Assembly: GCA_902492995.1 (NCBI GenBank)
Contig: CABUNR010000001.1
Location: forward strand, 50,316-114,315
DNA: 64,000 bases
Reading direction: 5' to 3'
Origin: OMSK01 sp902492995
GTDB lineage: Bacteria; Bacillota_I; Bacilli_A; RF39; UBA660
How positions within the stretch are numbered: the first letter of the stretch is position 1; every line of letters begins with the position of its first letter. Of the stretch, positions 7,986 through 17,549 are shown in pieces. Under the pieces are notes generated by a model, which did not search any database, was not told the origin of the DNA, and saw only the letters and a program-made list of their open reading frames with translations. A program made the translations under genes and the position numbers.

Positions 7986-9130
7986 AAAAAGTATTATTTA
8001 CTGCAACAGTAGATTCGCATATATTACAATTTCATCTTCCTTTTTTGAAACTCTTTAAGGACAAAGGATATGAAGTTCATGTTGCAACAAATGGAACAGA
8101 AGAAATTCCATATTGCGATGTTAAACATACTGTTTCATTTGAAAGAAGCCCATTTAAAATAAATAATTTAAAAGCAATAAAACAATTAAAAAAAATAATA
8201 GAAGAAGAAAAATTTGATATTATACATACTCATACACCAATGGGATCGGTAGTTACTAGATTAGCAGCTAAAAATGCAAGAAAAAAATATCATACAAGAG
8301 TCATTTACACGGCACATGGTCTACATTTTTTCAAAGGAGCCCCTTTGAAAAACTGGATAATGTTTTATCCAGTTGAAAAATATTTGTCAAAATATACTGA
8401 TACTCTTATCTTAATAAATCAAGAAGATTATGAATTATGTAAAAGAAAATTTAAAAAATGTAAAGATATACAATATGTACCAGGTGTCGGTATAGATGAA
8501 GAAAAGTTTAATTTTACAATGACAGAAGAAGAAAAATTAGAATTAAGAGAATCACTAGGCTTGAAAAAAGATGATTTTGTTATGATATATCCAGCTGAAA
8601 TATCTAAAAGAAAAAGACAAGAATGGTTGATAAATTCAATAAGCAATTTATTAAAAGCAAACAATAATATTCATTTATTACTACCAGGGCAAGATAGTTT
8701 AAATGGAAAATGTCAAGATTTAGTAAAAAAAATAAATTTAGAACAACAAATTCATTTTTTAGGATATAGAAAAGATATACCAAGATTACTTAAAATATCA
8801 GATTTAGCAGTATCTAGTTCAAATCAAGAAGGGCTTCCCGTAAATATAATGGAAGCAATGTATGTAGGTCTTCCTATTGTTGCTACAAATTGTAGAGGTA
8901 ATAGAGACTTAGTTCAAAATGGGATTAATGGGTATTTAGTTGAAATAAATAATCATGTTAGATTTACTAATTTAATATATGATATTTTTAGTTGTAAAAA
9001 TATTAGTGAAAAATTTAGCTATGAAAATAATAAAAAAATAAAAAAATTTTTATTAGATAAAATAAGTATATCAATATTTGAAATATACGAAGGAGTCTTA
9101 GATGAAAATAAAAATAAAAAAAATATTTAA
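7982..9130 (+). CDS. GT4-family glycosyltransferase
   Basis: A 382-residue GT-B fold enzyme. The N-terminal domain starts KKVLFTATVDSHILQFHLPF and contains the IIHTHTPMGSVVTRLAA block near residues 80-96. The C-terminal nucleotide-binding domain has FLGYRKDIPRLLKISDLAV and the EX7E-like SSNQEGLPVNIMEAMYVGLP near 280-299, as in EpsD/CapM-like enzymes that add a second sugar to the lipid-linked unit. Start is TTG at 7982, supported by AGGAGGAGGT seven bases upstream; it overlaps the previous stop (TTGA). The acceptor and sugar cannot be told from sequence. Confidence 0.92.
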   Translation: MKKVLFTATVDSHILQFHLPFLKLFKDKGYEVHVATNGTEEIPYCDVKHTVSFERSPFKINNLKAIKQLKKIIEEEKFDIIHTHTPMGSVVTRLAAKNARKKYHTRVIYTAHGLHFFKGAPLKNWIMFYPVEKYLSKYTDTLILINQEDYELCKRKFKKCKDIQYVPGVGIDEEKFNFTMTEEEKLELRESLGLKKDDFVMIYPAEISKRKRQEWLINSISNLLKANNNIHLLLPGQDSLNGKCQDLVKKINLEQQIHFLGYRKDIPRLLKISDLAVSSSNQEGLPVNIMEAMYVGLPIVATNCRGNRDLVQNGINGYLVEINNHVRFTNLIYDIFSCKNISEKFSYENNKKIKKFLLDKISISIFEIYEGVLDENKNKKNI

Positions 9131-10238
9131 AATCTTCTTTTGTATGATAAAATATCAGTTTTTTGTAATGTATTGTAAATTTTTTAAAATTGATAATGGA
9201 CATGTATGGTTAATTTCAGAACGAGGAAATGATGCAAGAGATAATTCATATCATTTATATAAATATATTAAAAAGAATCATCCAGAAATTTGCGTTAAAT
9301 ATATTATTGATAAAAAGTCAGCTGATAGAAAGAAAATAGATTCAGAAGATATTGTTAATTATTGCTCAAATTTACATTATATTTTATTTATTACATCAGG
9401 TAGATTAATAAGCACACATATTATGGGTTTTTCTCCAGATATGAGTCTTTTTTGGAGACTAAATAAAATAGGATTATTAAGGGTAAAAGGGAAAAAAATT
9501 ATGCTTCAACATGGAATAACACAGAATTATTTAGAATTTATGAATAAAAAAACATCTAAATTAGATTTATTCATTTGTGGTGCAAAACCAGAATATAAAT
9601 TTATTCTTGATAATTTTGGATATAATAAAAAAGTTGTAAAATATACAGGTTTTGCTAGATTTGATAATTTAAAAAATGAATTTAAAAATCAAATATTAAT
9701 TATGCCAACATTTAGAAAATGGTTAAATTATTCAGATAATTTTATAGATTCAAATTATTATAAAAAATGGAATGAACTTTTAAATAATAAAGAATTGATA
9801 AATTATTTAGAAAAAAACAATATAAATTTATATTTTTATCCTCACTATGAAATTCAAAAAAATATTAATGACTTTAAAAGTATTTCTAAAAATATAATTA
9901 TTGCAGATTTTAAAAATTATGATGTTCAAAAATTACTAATTGATTCAAAATTATTAATCACAGATTATTCTAGCGTTTTTTTTGATTTTGCTTATATGAA
10001 TAAACCAGTAATTTATTACCAATTCGATTTATATGAATTTAGAAAAAAACATTATAAAGAAGGCTATTTTGATTATGAAACTATGGGATTTGGACCTGTT
10101 TGTAAGTCATCAAGAGATGTTGTTTTAAATATTATTAATTATAAATTTGACTATAAGGAAAGAGTCCAAAAATTTTTTGAATACAATGATAAATCAAATT
10201 GTGAAAGAATTTACAATGAAATTTTAAAAATAAAATAG
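9102..10238 (+). CDS. CDP-glycerol glycerophosphotransferase-family enzyme (TagB/TagF-like)
   Basis: A 378-residue protein of the family that transfers glycerol phosphate or ribitol phosphate from CDP-polyols to teichoic-acid-type acceptors. Seen: KIMLQHGITQNY near residues 128-139 (His of the active site), FICGAKPEY, ILIMPTFRKW near 199-208, LYFYPHYEIQKN near 244, and TDYSSVFFDFAYMNKPVI near 288-305 for CDP-polyol binding. A basic, hydrophobic N-terminus may tether it to the membrane. The start follows GAAGGAG and overlaps the upstream gene by 29 nt. Its presence inside a Wzx/Wzy locus suggests polyol-phosphate decoration of the repeat unit. Confidence 0.9.
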   Translation: MKIKIKKIFKIFFCMIKYQFFVMYCKFFKIDNGHVWLISERGNDARDNSYHLYKYIKKNHPEICVKYIIDKKSADRKKIDSEDIVNYCSNLHYILFITSGRLISTHIMGFSPDMSLFWRLNKIGLLRVKGKKIMLQHGITQNYLEFMNKKTSKLDLFICGAKPEYKFILDNFGYNKKVVKYTGFARFDNLKNEFKNQILIMPTFRKWLNYSDNFIDSNYYKKWNELLNNKELINYLEKNNINLYFYPHYEIQKNINDFKSISKNIIIADFKNYDVQKLLIDSKLLITDYSSVFFDFAYMNKPVIYYQFDLYEFRKKHYKEGYFDYETMGFGPVCKSSRDVVLNIINYKFDYKERVQKFFEYNDKSNCERIYNEILKIK

Positions 10239-10252
10239 GGGTGTTGATGTAT

Positions 10253-11263
10253 ATGAAAAATAGAAATATAAATATTGAAATATTAAGAATAATTTCAATG
10301 TTTATGGTAATAATATTACATTTTTTATATCACGGACATGTGTTAGAAAATTTAAAATTTGAAATAAGTATTTATAATTTTTTAATCATTTTTTTAGAAA
10401 CATTTTCTATTGTTGCAGTGAATATATATATATTAATTAGTGCATATTATTTATCACAAAAAAATGTAGAATTAACAAAGATAAAAAAAATATATTTAAA
10501 GACATTCATTATATCAATTATTATTGGAATAATATTATTATTATTAAAACAAATTGAATTTAATTTAAAAAATATAATTACTATTTGTTTGCCATTTACA
10601 ATGCAATTGTATTGGTTTGTAAATGCATATTTAATTTTACTTTTCTTGTCACCATATATTAACATGATTATTGATAGATTTAATCAAAATGAATTAAAAA
10701 AAATATTAATAACATTATTAGTTATTAATTCAATTATTCCTTTTATTTCAATGAATACAGTTTTACTAACAACAGGAAATTCTGTTTTCTGGTTTATAAA
10801 TTTATATTTAATTGCTGGTTATATTAAAAAGTACAATATTTCACTTTCATTAAAAAAAAATATATTCTTTTATTTATTGATATTGCTTCTTATGAGTTGT
10901 TTCAACTTAATAATTTATAAAAATTTTGGATTATTGCTTATGTTAAGATTTTTAAATTATAATAATATTTGGGTATTAATATTATCAGTTCTAGTGTTTC
11001 TATTATTTATTAATTCTAAGCAAAAATATAGTCGTAATTTAGAAAAGTTTATTATGTTTTTTTCTAAATCCACATTTGCAGTTTATTTAATAAGTGATAA
11101 TAAATTTGTTAGAGAGATATTATGGAAAAATCTTATAGACACTTTAAAATATAATAATAACATTTATATGATTATATACATAATATTAAATTCTATTTTA
11201 ATTTTTTTAGCGTGTGTTATTTGTGATAAAATCATAAATAGTTTTAAAATTTTTAGAAGGTGA
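10253..11263 (+). CDS. Membrane acyltransferase (acyltransferase-3 family)
   Basis: This ~336-residue integral membrane protein with about ten helices matches polysaccharide O-acetylases. Seen: NIEILRIISMFMVIILHFLYHGH at the N-terminus, where Arg and the catalytic His lie in the expected arrangement, then repeated hydrophobic segments such as YWFVNAYLILLFLSPYINM and a FSKSTFAVYLISDN loop near the end. It probably O-acetylates a sugar of the polymer outside the membrane. The ATG at 10253 is preferred, with AGGGGTG nine bases upstream; ATG 10247 is also possible. Tightly packed with its neighbours. Confidence 0.85.
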   Translation: MKNRNINIEILRIISMFMVIILHFLYHGHVLENLKFEISIYNFLIIFLETFSIVAVNIYILISAYYLSQKNVELTKIKKIYLKTFIISIIIGIILLLLKQIEFNLKNIITICLPFTMQLYWFVNAYLILLFLSPYINMIIDRFNQNELKKILITLLVINSIIPFISMNTVLLTTGNSVFWFINLYLIAGYIKKYNISLSLKKNIFFYLLILLLMSCFNLIIYKNFGLLLMLRFLNYNNIWVLILSVLVFLLFINSKQKYSRNLEKFIMFFSKSTFAVYLISDNKFVREILWKNLIDTLKYNNNIYMIIYIILNSILIFLACVICDKIINSFKIFRR

Positions 11264-11269
11264 AAAAAT

Positions 11270-12439
11270 ATGATATTATATTTAATTTGTTTTTTATGTT
11301 TTATTTTCTTTCCAGTATTAAGTATATTTGTTTCATTATTTTGCTATATCATTGATAAAAATAGAAAAGGAATTTTTTATTCAATATTAATTGGTCTTAC
11401 GTTAGGCATTATTTCTTATTATTTCATACCACCGATTGACTATGATTTGTTTAGACATCATTTAGTTGTTGAAGAATTTAATGGATTAAATTTTAAAAAT
11501 TTCTTTTTAATTGCTAAAAATATTGATCTTGAATTTATTCCTAAAATATACAGCTATTTTATTAGCATTTTAGGAAATAATGACCTTTTACAATTTTTTA
11601 TTGTATCGTTAGGTTATACTATATTATTCTATATGTTATATGATTATAGAAAACAAAGTTGTATAAATAACGGATTATTTATATTTATAACAATATTTAT
11701 TATTTTTGGGTTTAATGCATTATACTTTATAAGCGGATTGTATTGCTATATTGCAATGATTATTTTTTCATTTGGAATATATAATGAATATATAAAATGT
11801 AATAACAAAATAGTTTCATATATTCTTTATATATTGGTATTGTTTATTCACAATTCTTTGTTTTTTGCATTTGCAATATACTTATTTTATAAATTATTTA
11901 AAAACAAACTGAATTATAAAAATATTTTTATTTGTTTGCTTTGTCTATTTTTTTTGAATTATTTTGTTGGATTTTTAAATTCGATTATTAATTTAGAAAT
12001 AATAAATAAACTAAATGAGACATATAATCATTATTTAATTAGAAATGATTATATGAAAAAATTTTATAGCGGAATAATATTTTTTATAGAAATTTCGAAA
12101 CTTTTAATGATATTAATATGTATATTTTTGCAAAAAGAAAAAAATAAATTTTCGGGAGTAAATGGGTATATTATATTACTTAGTATATGTACGATTTTAA
12201 TGATTCCCAAATCAATTGTTATGATTAGATTTATTATGATAATACAATTTTTAGGAATAATTCCAATTTTTGATTACTTCAGTAAAGTAAATAAAAATAA
12301 AATTTTGTTATTAATAATAATAATATTTTTGGATTTGATTTATATAGGCTTTTTTTATAGAAGTTTTAGAAATGAAAATTTTGGTGGCTTATTAGATAAG
12401 AAATTAATAGAAAATGTTTTCTCTATTTTTAGAAAATGA
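11270..12439 (+). CDS. EpsG-like polysaccharide polymerase (Wzy role)
   Basis: A 389-residue protein with about ten membrane helices. It resembles EpsG/Wzy polymerases: an early extracellular loop IPPIDYDLFRHHLVVEEF with the Asp-Arg pattern of EpsG (D..RY-type), followed by FISILGNNDLLQFFIVSLGYT and long alternating helices. Wzy proteins diverge quickly, so assignment rests on topology, that loop and position between transferases and flippase. It would join lipid-linked repeat units on the outer face. It starts 6 nt after the acyltransferase, with AGAAGGTG upstream. No other polymerase candidate exists in the locus. Confidence 0.75.
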   Translation: MILYLICFLCFIFFPVLSIFVSLFCYIIDKNRKGIFYSILIGLTLGIISYYFIPPIDYDLFRHHLVVEEFNGLNFKNFFLIAKNIDLEFIPKIYSYFISILGNNDLLQFFIVSLGYTILFYMLYDYRKQSCINNGLFIFITIFIIFGFNALYFISGLYCYIAMIIFSFGIYNEYIKCNNKIVSYILYILVLFIHNSLFFAFAIYLFYKLFKNKLNYKNIFICLLCLFFLNYFVGFLNSIINLEIINKLNETYNHYLIRNDYMKKFYSGIIFFIEISKLLMILICIFLQKEKNKFSGVNGYIILLSICTILMIPKSIVMIRFIMIIQFLGIIPIFDYFSKVNKNKILLLIIIIFLDLIYIGFFYRSFRNENFGGLLDKKLIENVFSIFRK

Positions 12440-12469
12440 TTTTATAATTTAAATTGATATAGAAAGGAA

Positions 12470-12490
12470 TCTAATAATTTAGATATTAGA
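12470..12490 (+). promoter_or_regulatory. Small inverted repeat in the gap before the second GT4 gene
   Basis: TCTAATA and TATTAGA (7-nt arms, 7-nt spacer) stand in the only sizeable gap (65 nt) of the glycosyltransferase run. It could be a weak mRNA hairpin; it has no T tract, so it is not a terminator. Confidence 0.3.
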
Positions 12491-12504
12491 CAATACGTGA
12501 TAAT

Positions 12505-13593
12505 ATGAAAATAATGCAAGTAAATAATACAATGAATATTGGAGGAATTGAATCGTTTTTGATGAATATATATAGAAATATTAATCTTCAGAAATATGAA
12601 TTCGTATTTTTGACATATAATGATGAAAAATATGATTTTGAAGATGAAATATTATCATTAGGAGGAAAAATATTAAGAATATCAAATCCAAATAAAGTTT
12701 CAATTTTTAGACATATTTATCAGTTGTATTCTATTATGAAAAAAGAAAAGCCTGATGTTGTACATTGTCATACACATTTTAATTGTGCGTATGTAATGTT
12801 TGCTGCGGCATGCGCAGGAATAAAGATAAGAATTACTCATTCTCATTCAACATATGCAAAATTAGAAAAACGTTTAATAAAAAGGATTAAGTGGTTTTTT
12901 TCTAGAAAAATAATTAATTTTTTTTCAACAAATAAACTTGCATGTAGTACTGAAGCGGGAGAGGCTTTATATAATGATCATAAATTTATAGTTATACCAA
13001 ATGGAATTGATTTAGAAAAATATTCATTTTCTGAATCAAAACGTAAAGAATTGAGAAAAAAATATAAGATTGATGATAATTGCATTGTTATTGGTCATGT
13101 TGGAAGATTAGATATTCCAAAAAATCATATGTTTTTATTAGAAATCTTTAAATGTTTTTTAATGAAAAATGAAAATACAAAATTAATCTTAGTAGGAAGT
13201 GGTCCTCTTGAAAATAAAATAAAAAATTATATAGAAAAAGCCAAGATAAATGATAAAGTAATTATGATGGGAAATAGAAATGATGTATATGATATATACA
13301 ATATGTTTGATATATTTATTTTCCCATCATTGTATGAAGGGTTACCTGTAACATTGGTAGAAGCGCAAGCAAATGGATTACAAATATTTGCAAGTGATAA
13401 CATTTCACACGAAATAAAAATTTCGGAAAATTTGAATTTTTATAATTTAAAAAATACGGCAGAACAATGGGCTAATAATATTTATTATAATTATAAAGAA
13501 AGAATCGAATCGAATGTTGTAATAAAAAATTCAATCTATTCAATAAATAATACAATTAATGAATTAGTAAAAATTTATGGTGGTGATAATTAA
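12505..13593 (+). CDS. GT4-family glycosyltransferase (EpsF/CapM-like)
   Basis: A 362-residue GT-B enzyme. The N-terminus MKIMQVNNTMNIGGIESFLM carries the Gly-rich donor loop of EpsF-type proteins; PDVVHCHTHFNCAYVMFAA follows near residue 88. The C-terminal domain begins around IVIGHVGRLDIPKNHMFLL, has ILVGSGPLENKIKNYI near residue 230 and the nucleotide-sugar site FIFPSLYEGLPVTLVEAQAN near 272-291, including the two Glu of EX7E. It adds one sugar of the repeat unit. The ribosome site is weak (CGTGATA), unusual for this operon. LicD begins at the next base after its stop. Confidence 0.92.
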   Translation: MKIMQVNNTMNIGGIESFLMNIYRNINLQKYEFVFLTYNDEKYDFEDEILSLGGKILRISNPNKVSIFRHIYQLYSIMKKEKPDVVHCHTHFNCAYVMFAAACAGIKIRITHSHSTYAKLEKRLIKRIKWFFSRKIINFFSTNKLACSTEAGEALYNDHKFIVIPNGIDLEKYSFSESKRKELRKKYKIDDNCIVIGHVGRLDIPKNHMFLLEIFKCFLMKNENTKLILVGSGPLENKIKNYIEKAKINDKVIMMGNRNDVYDIYNMFDIFIFPSLYEGLPVTLVEAQANGLQIFASDNISHEIKISENLNFYNLKNTAEQWANNIYYNYKERIESNVVIKNSIYSINNTINELVKIYGGDN

Positions 13594-14427
13594 ATGAAAG
13601 AAAAATTAACGCTTAAAGAAATACAAATTGAAGAGAAAAAAATTTTATTTGAAACAATCAATTTTTTAAATAAAAATAATATTTCATATTCACTATGTGG
13701 TGGAACTTTGTTGGGTGCAATAAGACACAAAGGATTCATTCCATGGGATGATGATATAGATATATTTATTCCAAGACCTGATTATGATAAAATGCAGGAG
13801 CTATTTAAAAATAATAATATGATTTCAGAAAATATGTATGCATATTCCTATGAATTAAAGAATTTAAACCTTCCTTTTACAAAAATTTATAATCATAGTG
13901 TTTATTGCGATGATGGAATATTTTATGGAAAAAATGAAAAGTATCTGTGGATTGATATATTTCCTATTGATGGATTGCCAGAAGATGAAAAAGAATGTAT
14001 TAAATTATATAAGAAAAAAGATAAATATAAAAAGATGATATTTTTAAGAAAACAAAAAACAGTTACCTTATTTAATAATGATAATTCTTTGGTTCATAAT
14101 TATTTAAGATGTTTAAAAAAATTTAGTACTTATTTTTTTCCAAAAAAATATTTTGTAAAGAAAATAATTAATTTAACAAGAAAAAATTTATATGATGATT
14201 CAGAAAGTATAGGTGTACTTGTCTGGGGATATGGTCCACAAGAAAAAATGAAAAAAACTGATTTTATTTTAACTGACTACGATTTTGAAGATATAAAGGT
14301 AAAAGGATTAAAAAATTATGATAATTATTTAAAAAAATTATATAATAATTATATGGAATTACCACCTGTAGAAAAGAGAATAACACATAATTTTGAAGCA
14401 TGGATTAATAAAAATGAAAAAAATTAA
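13594..14427 (+). CDS. LicD-family phosphotransferase
   Basis: A 277-residue LicD protein. The nucleotidyltransferase-like signature is complete: SLCGGTLLGAIRHKGFIPWD, then DDIDIFIPRPDYDKM near residues 50-65, with metal-binding Asp residues, and WIDIFPIDGLPEDE near 125. In pneumococci LicD attaches phosphocholine to teichoic acid sugars; related proteins attach other phospho-alcohols, so the transferred group is uncertain. No licABC choline uptake or activation genes lie nearby. GGTGGTGAT precedes the ATG, which follows the previous stop immediately. Together with the CDP-glycerol transferase it suggests a phosphodiester-decorated polymer. Confidence 0.92.
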   Translation: MKEKLTLKEIQIEEKKILFETINFLNKNNISYSLCGGTLLGAIRHKGFIPWDDDIDIFIPRPDYDKMQELFKNNNMISENMYAYSYELKNLNLPFTKIYNHSVYCDDGIFYGKNEKYLWIDIFPIDGLPEDEKECIKLYKKKDKYKKMIFLRKQKTVTLFNNDNSLVHNYLRCLKKFSTYFFPKKYFVKKIINLTRKNLYDDSESIGVLVWGYGPQEKMKKTDFILTDYDFEDIKVKGLKNYDNYLKKLYNNYMELPPVEKRITHNFEAWINKNEKN

Positions 14428-15910
14428 AAATAATATAACTTTTTTAAATATATTTTCAAATCTTTTTTTGCAATTTGTTACAATAATTAGTGGATTTATT
14501 ATTCCTCATACGGTATTAAATATTTTTGGCTCAGAAGTTAATGGCTTGGTTTCATCATTGACACAATTTTTGAATTATATTAGCTTATTTGAAGGAGGCT
14601 TGGGGGGAGTAGTATTAGCAAATTTATATGGGCCATTGTATTCAAAAGATAAAAATAAAATAAGTTCAGTAGTAAAAACAACACAAAAATTTTATAACAA
14701 GTTATCACTCTATTTCATTTTTTATACAGTGATAATTGCCTTAATATATCCTTTAATAACAAATAATAATTTTTCATATATATATATATTTACATTAACA
14801 TTAATACTATCAATTACTTTATTTATACAATATAATTTTTCATTATCATATAAGCTTTTATTACAGGCTGATAAAAAAGTTTATATAGTTTCATTTACCC
14901 AAAGCTTTTTAACAATAATAAATGTAATATTATTTACTGGAATTTCAAAAGTATTACCAAATATTCATATTTTAAAATTAATATCCGCATCCATATTTAT
15001 ATTACAACCATTAATATTTAATTTTTATGTGAAAAAGCATTACTCTATAGATAGAAATGTTTCTACGGATCCTAAATTATTAAAGAGTAGATGGGATGGT
15101 TTTGCAATTAATATTGCAGCTTTTATTCATAATAATACTGATATAACCGTATTGACAGTCTTTACGAATTTAAAAATAGTTTCAGTTTATTCAATATATT
15201 CTTTATTCACAACAGGATTAAAAAAATTAATTCAATCCATTTCTTCAGCAATTGGTCCTAGTGTTGGCCATCTATATGCAAGTGGAAATAAGGTGCAATT
15301 AGATAAAAAATTTGAATTATATGAATATACAATTTTTTTTATAACATTCTATTTATTTGTTATTGGGGGGCTTTTAATAACACCATTTGTTTTAATATAT
15401 ACTAAAAATATTATTGATATTAATTATAATCAAAAATTATTTGGAATATTAATAGTAATTGCAGAATTAATATATTGTATTAGAGAACCATATGTTACCT
15501 TGGCATATTCTGCAAATAAATTTAAAGAAATGAAAAAACATGCATATATAGAAGCAGTGTTAAACATATTAATATCAATTATATTAGTTATAAACTTTGG
15601 GTTGATTGGTGTTGCAATAGGAACAATAATAGCGATGTCTTATAGGACGCTTTATCAAGTATATTATTTAAAAAATAACATTATATATAGATCACCATAT
15701 AAGTTTATATATAAATTTATAGTGTTTGGAATTCTTTCATTTATTGGAATATTACTATGTAATATATTTATTCCAATTAATAAAATTAATATAATAAACC
15801 TTATTATTCATGGAATACTTTATTCATCAATATTGTTTGTTATATATGTAATAGGGACAATAATATTTATGAAAAAAGATTTCGTTGAAATAAAAAAAAT
15901 AATTAAATAA
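14414..15910 (+). CDS. Wzx-type polysaccharide flippase
   Basis: This 498-residue MATE/MOP-superfamily protein has about 12-14 membrane helices and translocates undecaprenyl-linked repeat units to the outer face. Seen: ITFLNIFSNLFLQFVTIISG at the start, IPHTVLNIFGSEVNGLVSSL (typical Wzx first loop), SLFEGGLGGVVLANLYGPLY and many hydrophobic segments. ATG 14414 is preferred because it gives a normal N-terminus; the longer frame from TTG 14393 lies in licD. It overlaps licD by 14 nt with no clear ribosome site, suggesting translational coupling. Last gene of the biosynthetic cluster. Confidence 0.92.
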   Translation: MKKIKNNITFLNIFSNLFLQFVTIISGFIIPHTVLNIFGSEVNGLVSSLTQFLNYISLFEGGLGGVVLANLYGPLYSKDKNKISSVVKTTQKFYNKLSLYFIFYTVIIALIYPLITNNNFSYIYIFTLTLILSITLFIQYNFSLSYKLLLQADKKVYIVSFTQSFLTIINVILFTGISKVLPNIHILKLISASIFILQPLIFNFYVKKHYSIDRNVSTDPKLLKSRWDGFAINIAAFIHNNTDITVLTVFTNLKIVSVYSIYSLFTTGLKKLIQSISSAIGPSVGHLYASGNKVQLDKKFELYEYTIFFITFYLFVIGGLLITPFVLIYTKNIIDINYNQKLFGILIVIAELIYCIREPYVTLAYSANKFKEMKKHAYIEAVLNILISIILVINFGLIGVAIGTIIAMSYRTLYQVYYLKNNIIYRSPYKFIYKFIVFGILSFIGILLCNIFIPINKINIINLIIHGILYSSILFVIYVIGTIIFMKKDFVEIKKIIK

Positions 15911-15961
15911 AGTATAAATTTAAAATAAATAAGTATAATAATAATATTAGAGGTGTTTTAG

Positions 15962-16072
15962 TTGTTAGTTTTAAAAATATTAATATTATTAATTATATTA
16001 TTTATATATTCATGTCTAGTAATATCAAAAAGATGTGAAAAAGAAGAAGAAACTATGCATAAAAAAGTATAG
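15962..16072 (+). CDS. Predicted small membrane protein (36 aa)
   Basis: The TTG start at 15962 is preceded by AGAGGTG and opens 36 codons. The N-terminal 20 residues (LVLKILILLIILFIYSCLVI) are a clear membrane helix, followed by a SKRCEKEEETMHKKV charged tail. The stop lies within the stem of a strong terminator, as for many genes here. The arrangement, a ribosome site, one helix, an acidic-basic tail and a terminator, argues that it is translated. Function unknown. It sits between the flippase and the promoter of the capsule regulatory unit. Confidence 0.6.
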   Translation: MLVLKILILLIILFIYSCLVISKRCEKEEETMHKKV

Positions 16073-16078
16073 TTTTTT
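16050..16078 (+). terminator. Terminator closing the capsule biosynthesis unit
   Basis: The 9-bp stem AAACTATGC/GTATAGTTT (one G-T pair) with an 8-nt loop runs into a T tract. Confidence 0.8.
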
Positions 16079-16089
16079 TATTATTTCAA

Positions 16090-16119
16090 TTGAAATAATA
16101 TATAAAAATAGTGTATAAT
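16090..16119 (+). promoter_or_regulatory. Promoter of the LCP-kinase-phosphatase unit
   Basis: TTGAAA (16090-16095), 18-bp spacing and TATAAT (16114-16119), about 35 bases before the LCP start. Confidence 0.6.
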
Positions 16120-16153
16120 ATTATTTAGCAAATTATAGAAATGTGTGGTGTAT

Positions 16154-17548
16154 ATGAAAACAAAAATATTTAATATAATTAAATATTTCCTAATAACAAT
16201 ATTAATTATAATATCAACTTACTTATTATATAAAATATATAAATTAAATATATTAGTAATAAAGTATTACATAATAATATTATTGATAGTATTATTATTA
16301 AATATACTATTTATATTTAAATTAATAAGAAAAAAAACAAGCAAAATATCAAAGATAATTTTTATGATATTAACAATATTAATAAGCTTACTTTATTTAT
16401 ATGGAACTATATATATAGATAAAACAATAAAATTTGTAAGCAATATGACAGAAGAAAAATATGAAACAAGAAAATATGAAATATATGTTTTAAAAGAAAA
16501 AAATATAAAAACACTTGGATACTTAAATATATATGAAGATAGTAAATATATAAAAGAGAAGCAAAAAACAAGAAAATTAAAATCATATGAAGATATAGGA
16601 AGTCTATTAGGAGCTATATATAATAATGAAATAGATGCAGTTATATTAGATAAAGCATATGTAGAAATGTTAAAAGAAAATGATGTTGACTTTATAAAGG
16701 AAGCAAAAAAAATAGAAGAATTTGAAGTAAGAAAAATAAATGAGGAAACAATAAAAAAAGTAGATATAAGAAAAGATCCATTTATATTATATATAAGCGG
16801 TAGTGACTCTAGAGGATCAATTAATTTAGTAGCAAGAAGCGATGTAAATATTGCTGTAGTAATAAATCCTAAAACAAACAAAATTCTTTTAGTATCTATA
16901 CCAAGAGATTATTATGTAAGGTTGAATGGAACAACTGGTTCAAAAGATAAATTAACTCATGCAGGAATATATGGAGTAGAAAAAAGTATGAATACAGTTG
17001 GAGACTTACTAGAACAAGATATGAATTACTACTTAAAAGTAGGATTCCAAACTGTTGTTAATGTAGTAGATGTAGTAGATGGAATTGATATATATTCAGA
17101 ACAAGATATTAAAACAGATGCTAATAGAAGTTGTAAAGTAAAAAAAGGAATTAATCATTTAGATGGAGAATGTGCATTAGCCTTTTCTAGAGAACGTCAT
17201 TCATATCAAACAGGAGATAGACATAGAGGAGAAAATCAACAACAAGTAATAACAAAATTAGTAGAAAAGTTAAATAATCCAAAATATTTAACAAGATATA
17301 ATCAAATATTGAAGGCAATGGATGGATCATTTAAAACAAATATGACATATGAAGAAATAACAAATTTTATAAAATATCAATTAAATAATTTAAGGAAATG
17401 GAAAGTAGAATCAATAAGTTTAGATGGAACAGATTCAATGCAATCAACATACAGCATGGGAAATAGAAAACTATATGTCATGATACCAAATGAAAAAACA
17501 GTAGCAACCGCTAAAGAAAAAATAAATGCATATTTAGGAGGAAATTAA
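16154..17548 (+). CDS. LCP-family (LytR-CpsA-Psr) glycopolymer ligase, CpsA-like
   Basis: A 464-residue membrane protein. Three N-terminal helices (residues ~8-26, 34-55, 68-90) are followed by an extracellular accessory region (~100-205) and the LCP domain (~210-460), the same order as streptococcal CpsA. LCP motifs seen: ISGSDSRGSINLVARSDVNI with catalytic Asp/Arg, LLVSIPRDYYV, THAGIYGVEKSMNTV, and LAFSRERHSYQTGDRHRGEN with the conserved Arg residues. LCP enzymes transfer undecaprenyl-linked polymers to peptidoglycan. ATG 16154 is preferred, preceded by GTGTGGTG. The capsule context points to wall attachment of the polysaccharide. The kinase gene starts one base after its stop codon. Confidence 0.93.
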   Translation: MKTKIFNIIKYFLITILIIISTYLLYKIYKLNILVIKYYIIILLIVLLLNILFIFKLIRKKTSKISKIIFMILTILISLLYLYGTIYIDKTIKFVSNMTEEKYETRKYEIYVLKEKNIKTLGYLNIYEDSKYIKEKQKTRKLKSYEDIGSLLGAIYNNEIDAVILDKAYVEMLKENDVDFIKEAKKIEEFEVRKINEETIKKVDIRKDPFILYISGSDSRGSINLVARSDVNIAVVINPKTNKILLVSIPRDYYVRLNGTTGSKDKLTHAGIYGVEKSMNTVGDLLEQDMNYYLKVGFQTVVNVVDVVDGIDIYSEQDIKTDANRSCKVKKGINHLDGECALAFSRERHSYQTGDRHRGENQQQVITKLVEKLNNPKYLTRYNQILKAMDGSFKTNMTYEEITNFIKYQLNNLRKWKVESISLDGTDSMQSTYSMGNRKLYVMIPNEKTVATAKEKINAYLGGN

Positions 17549-17549
17549 A

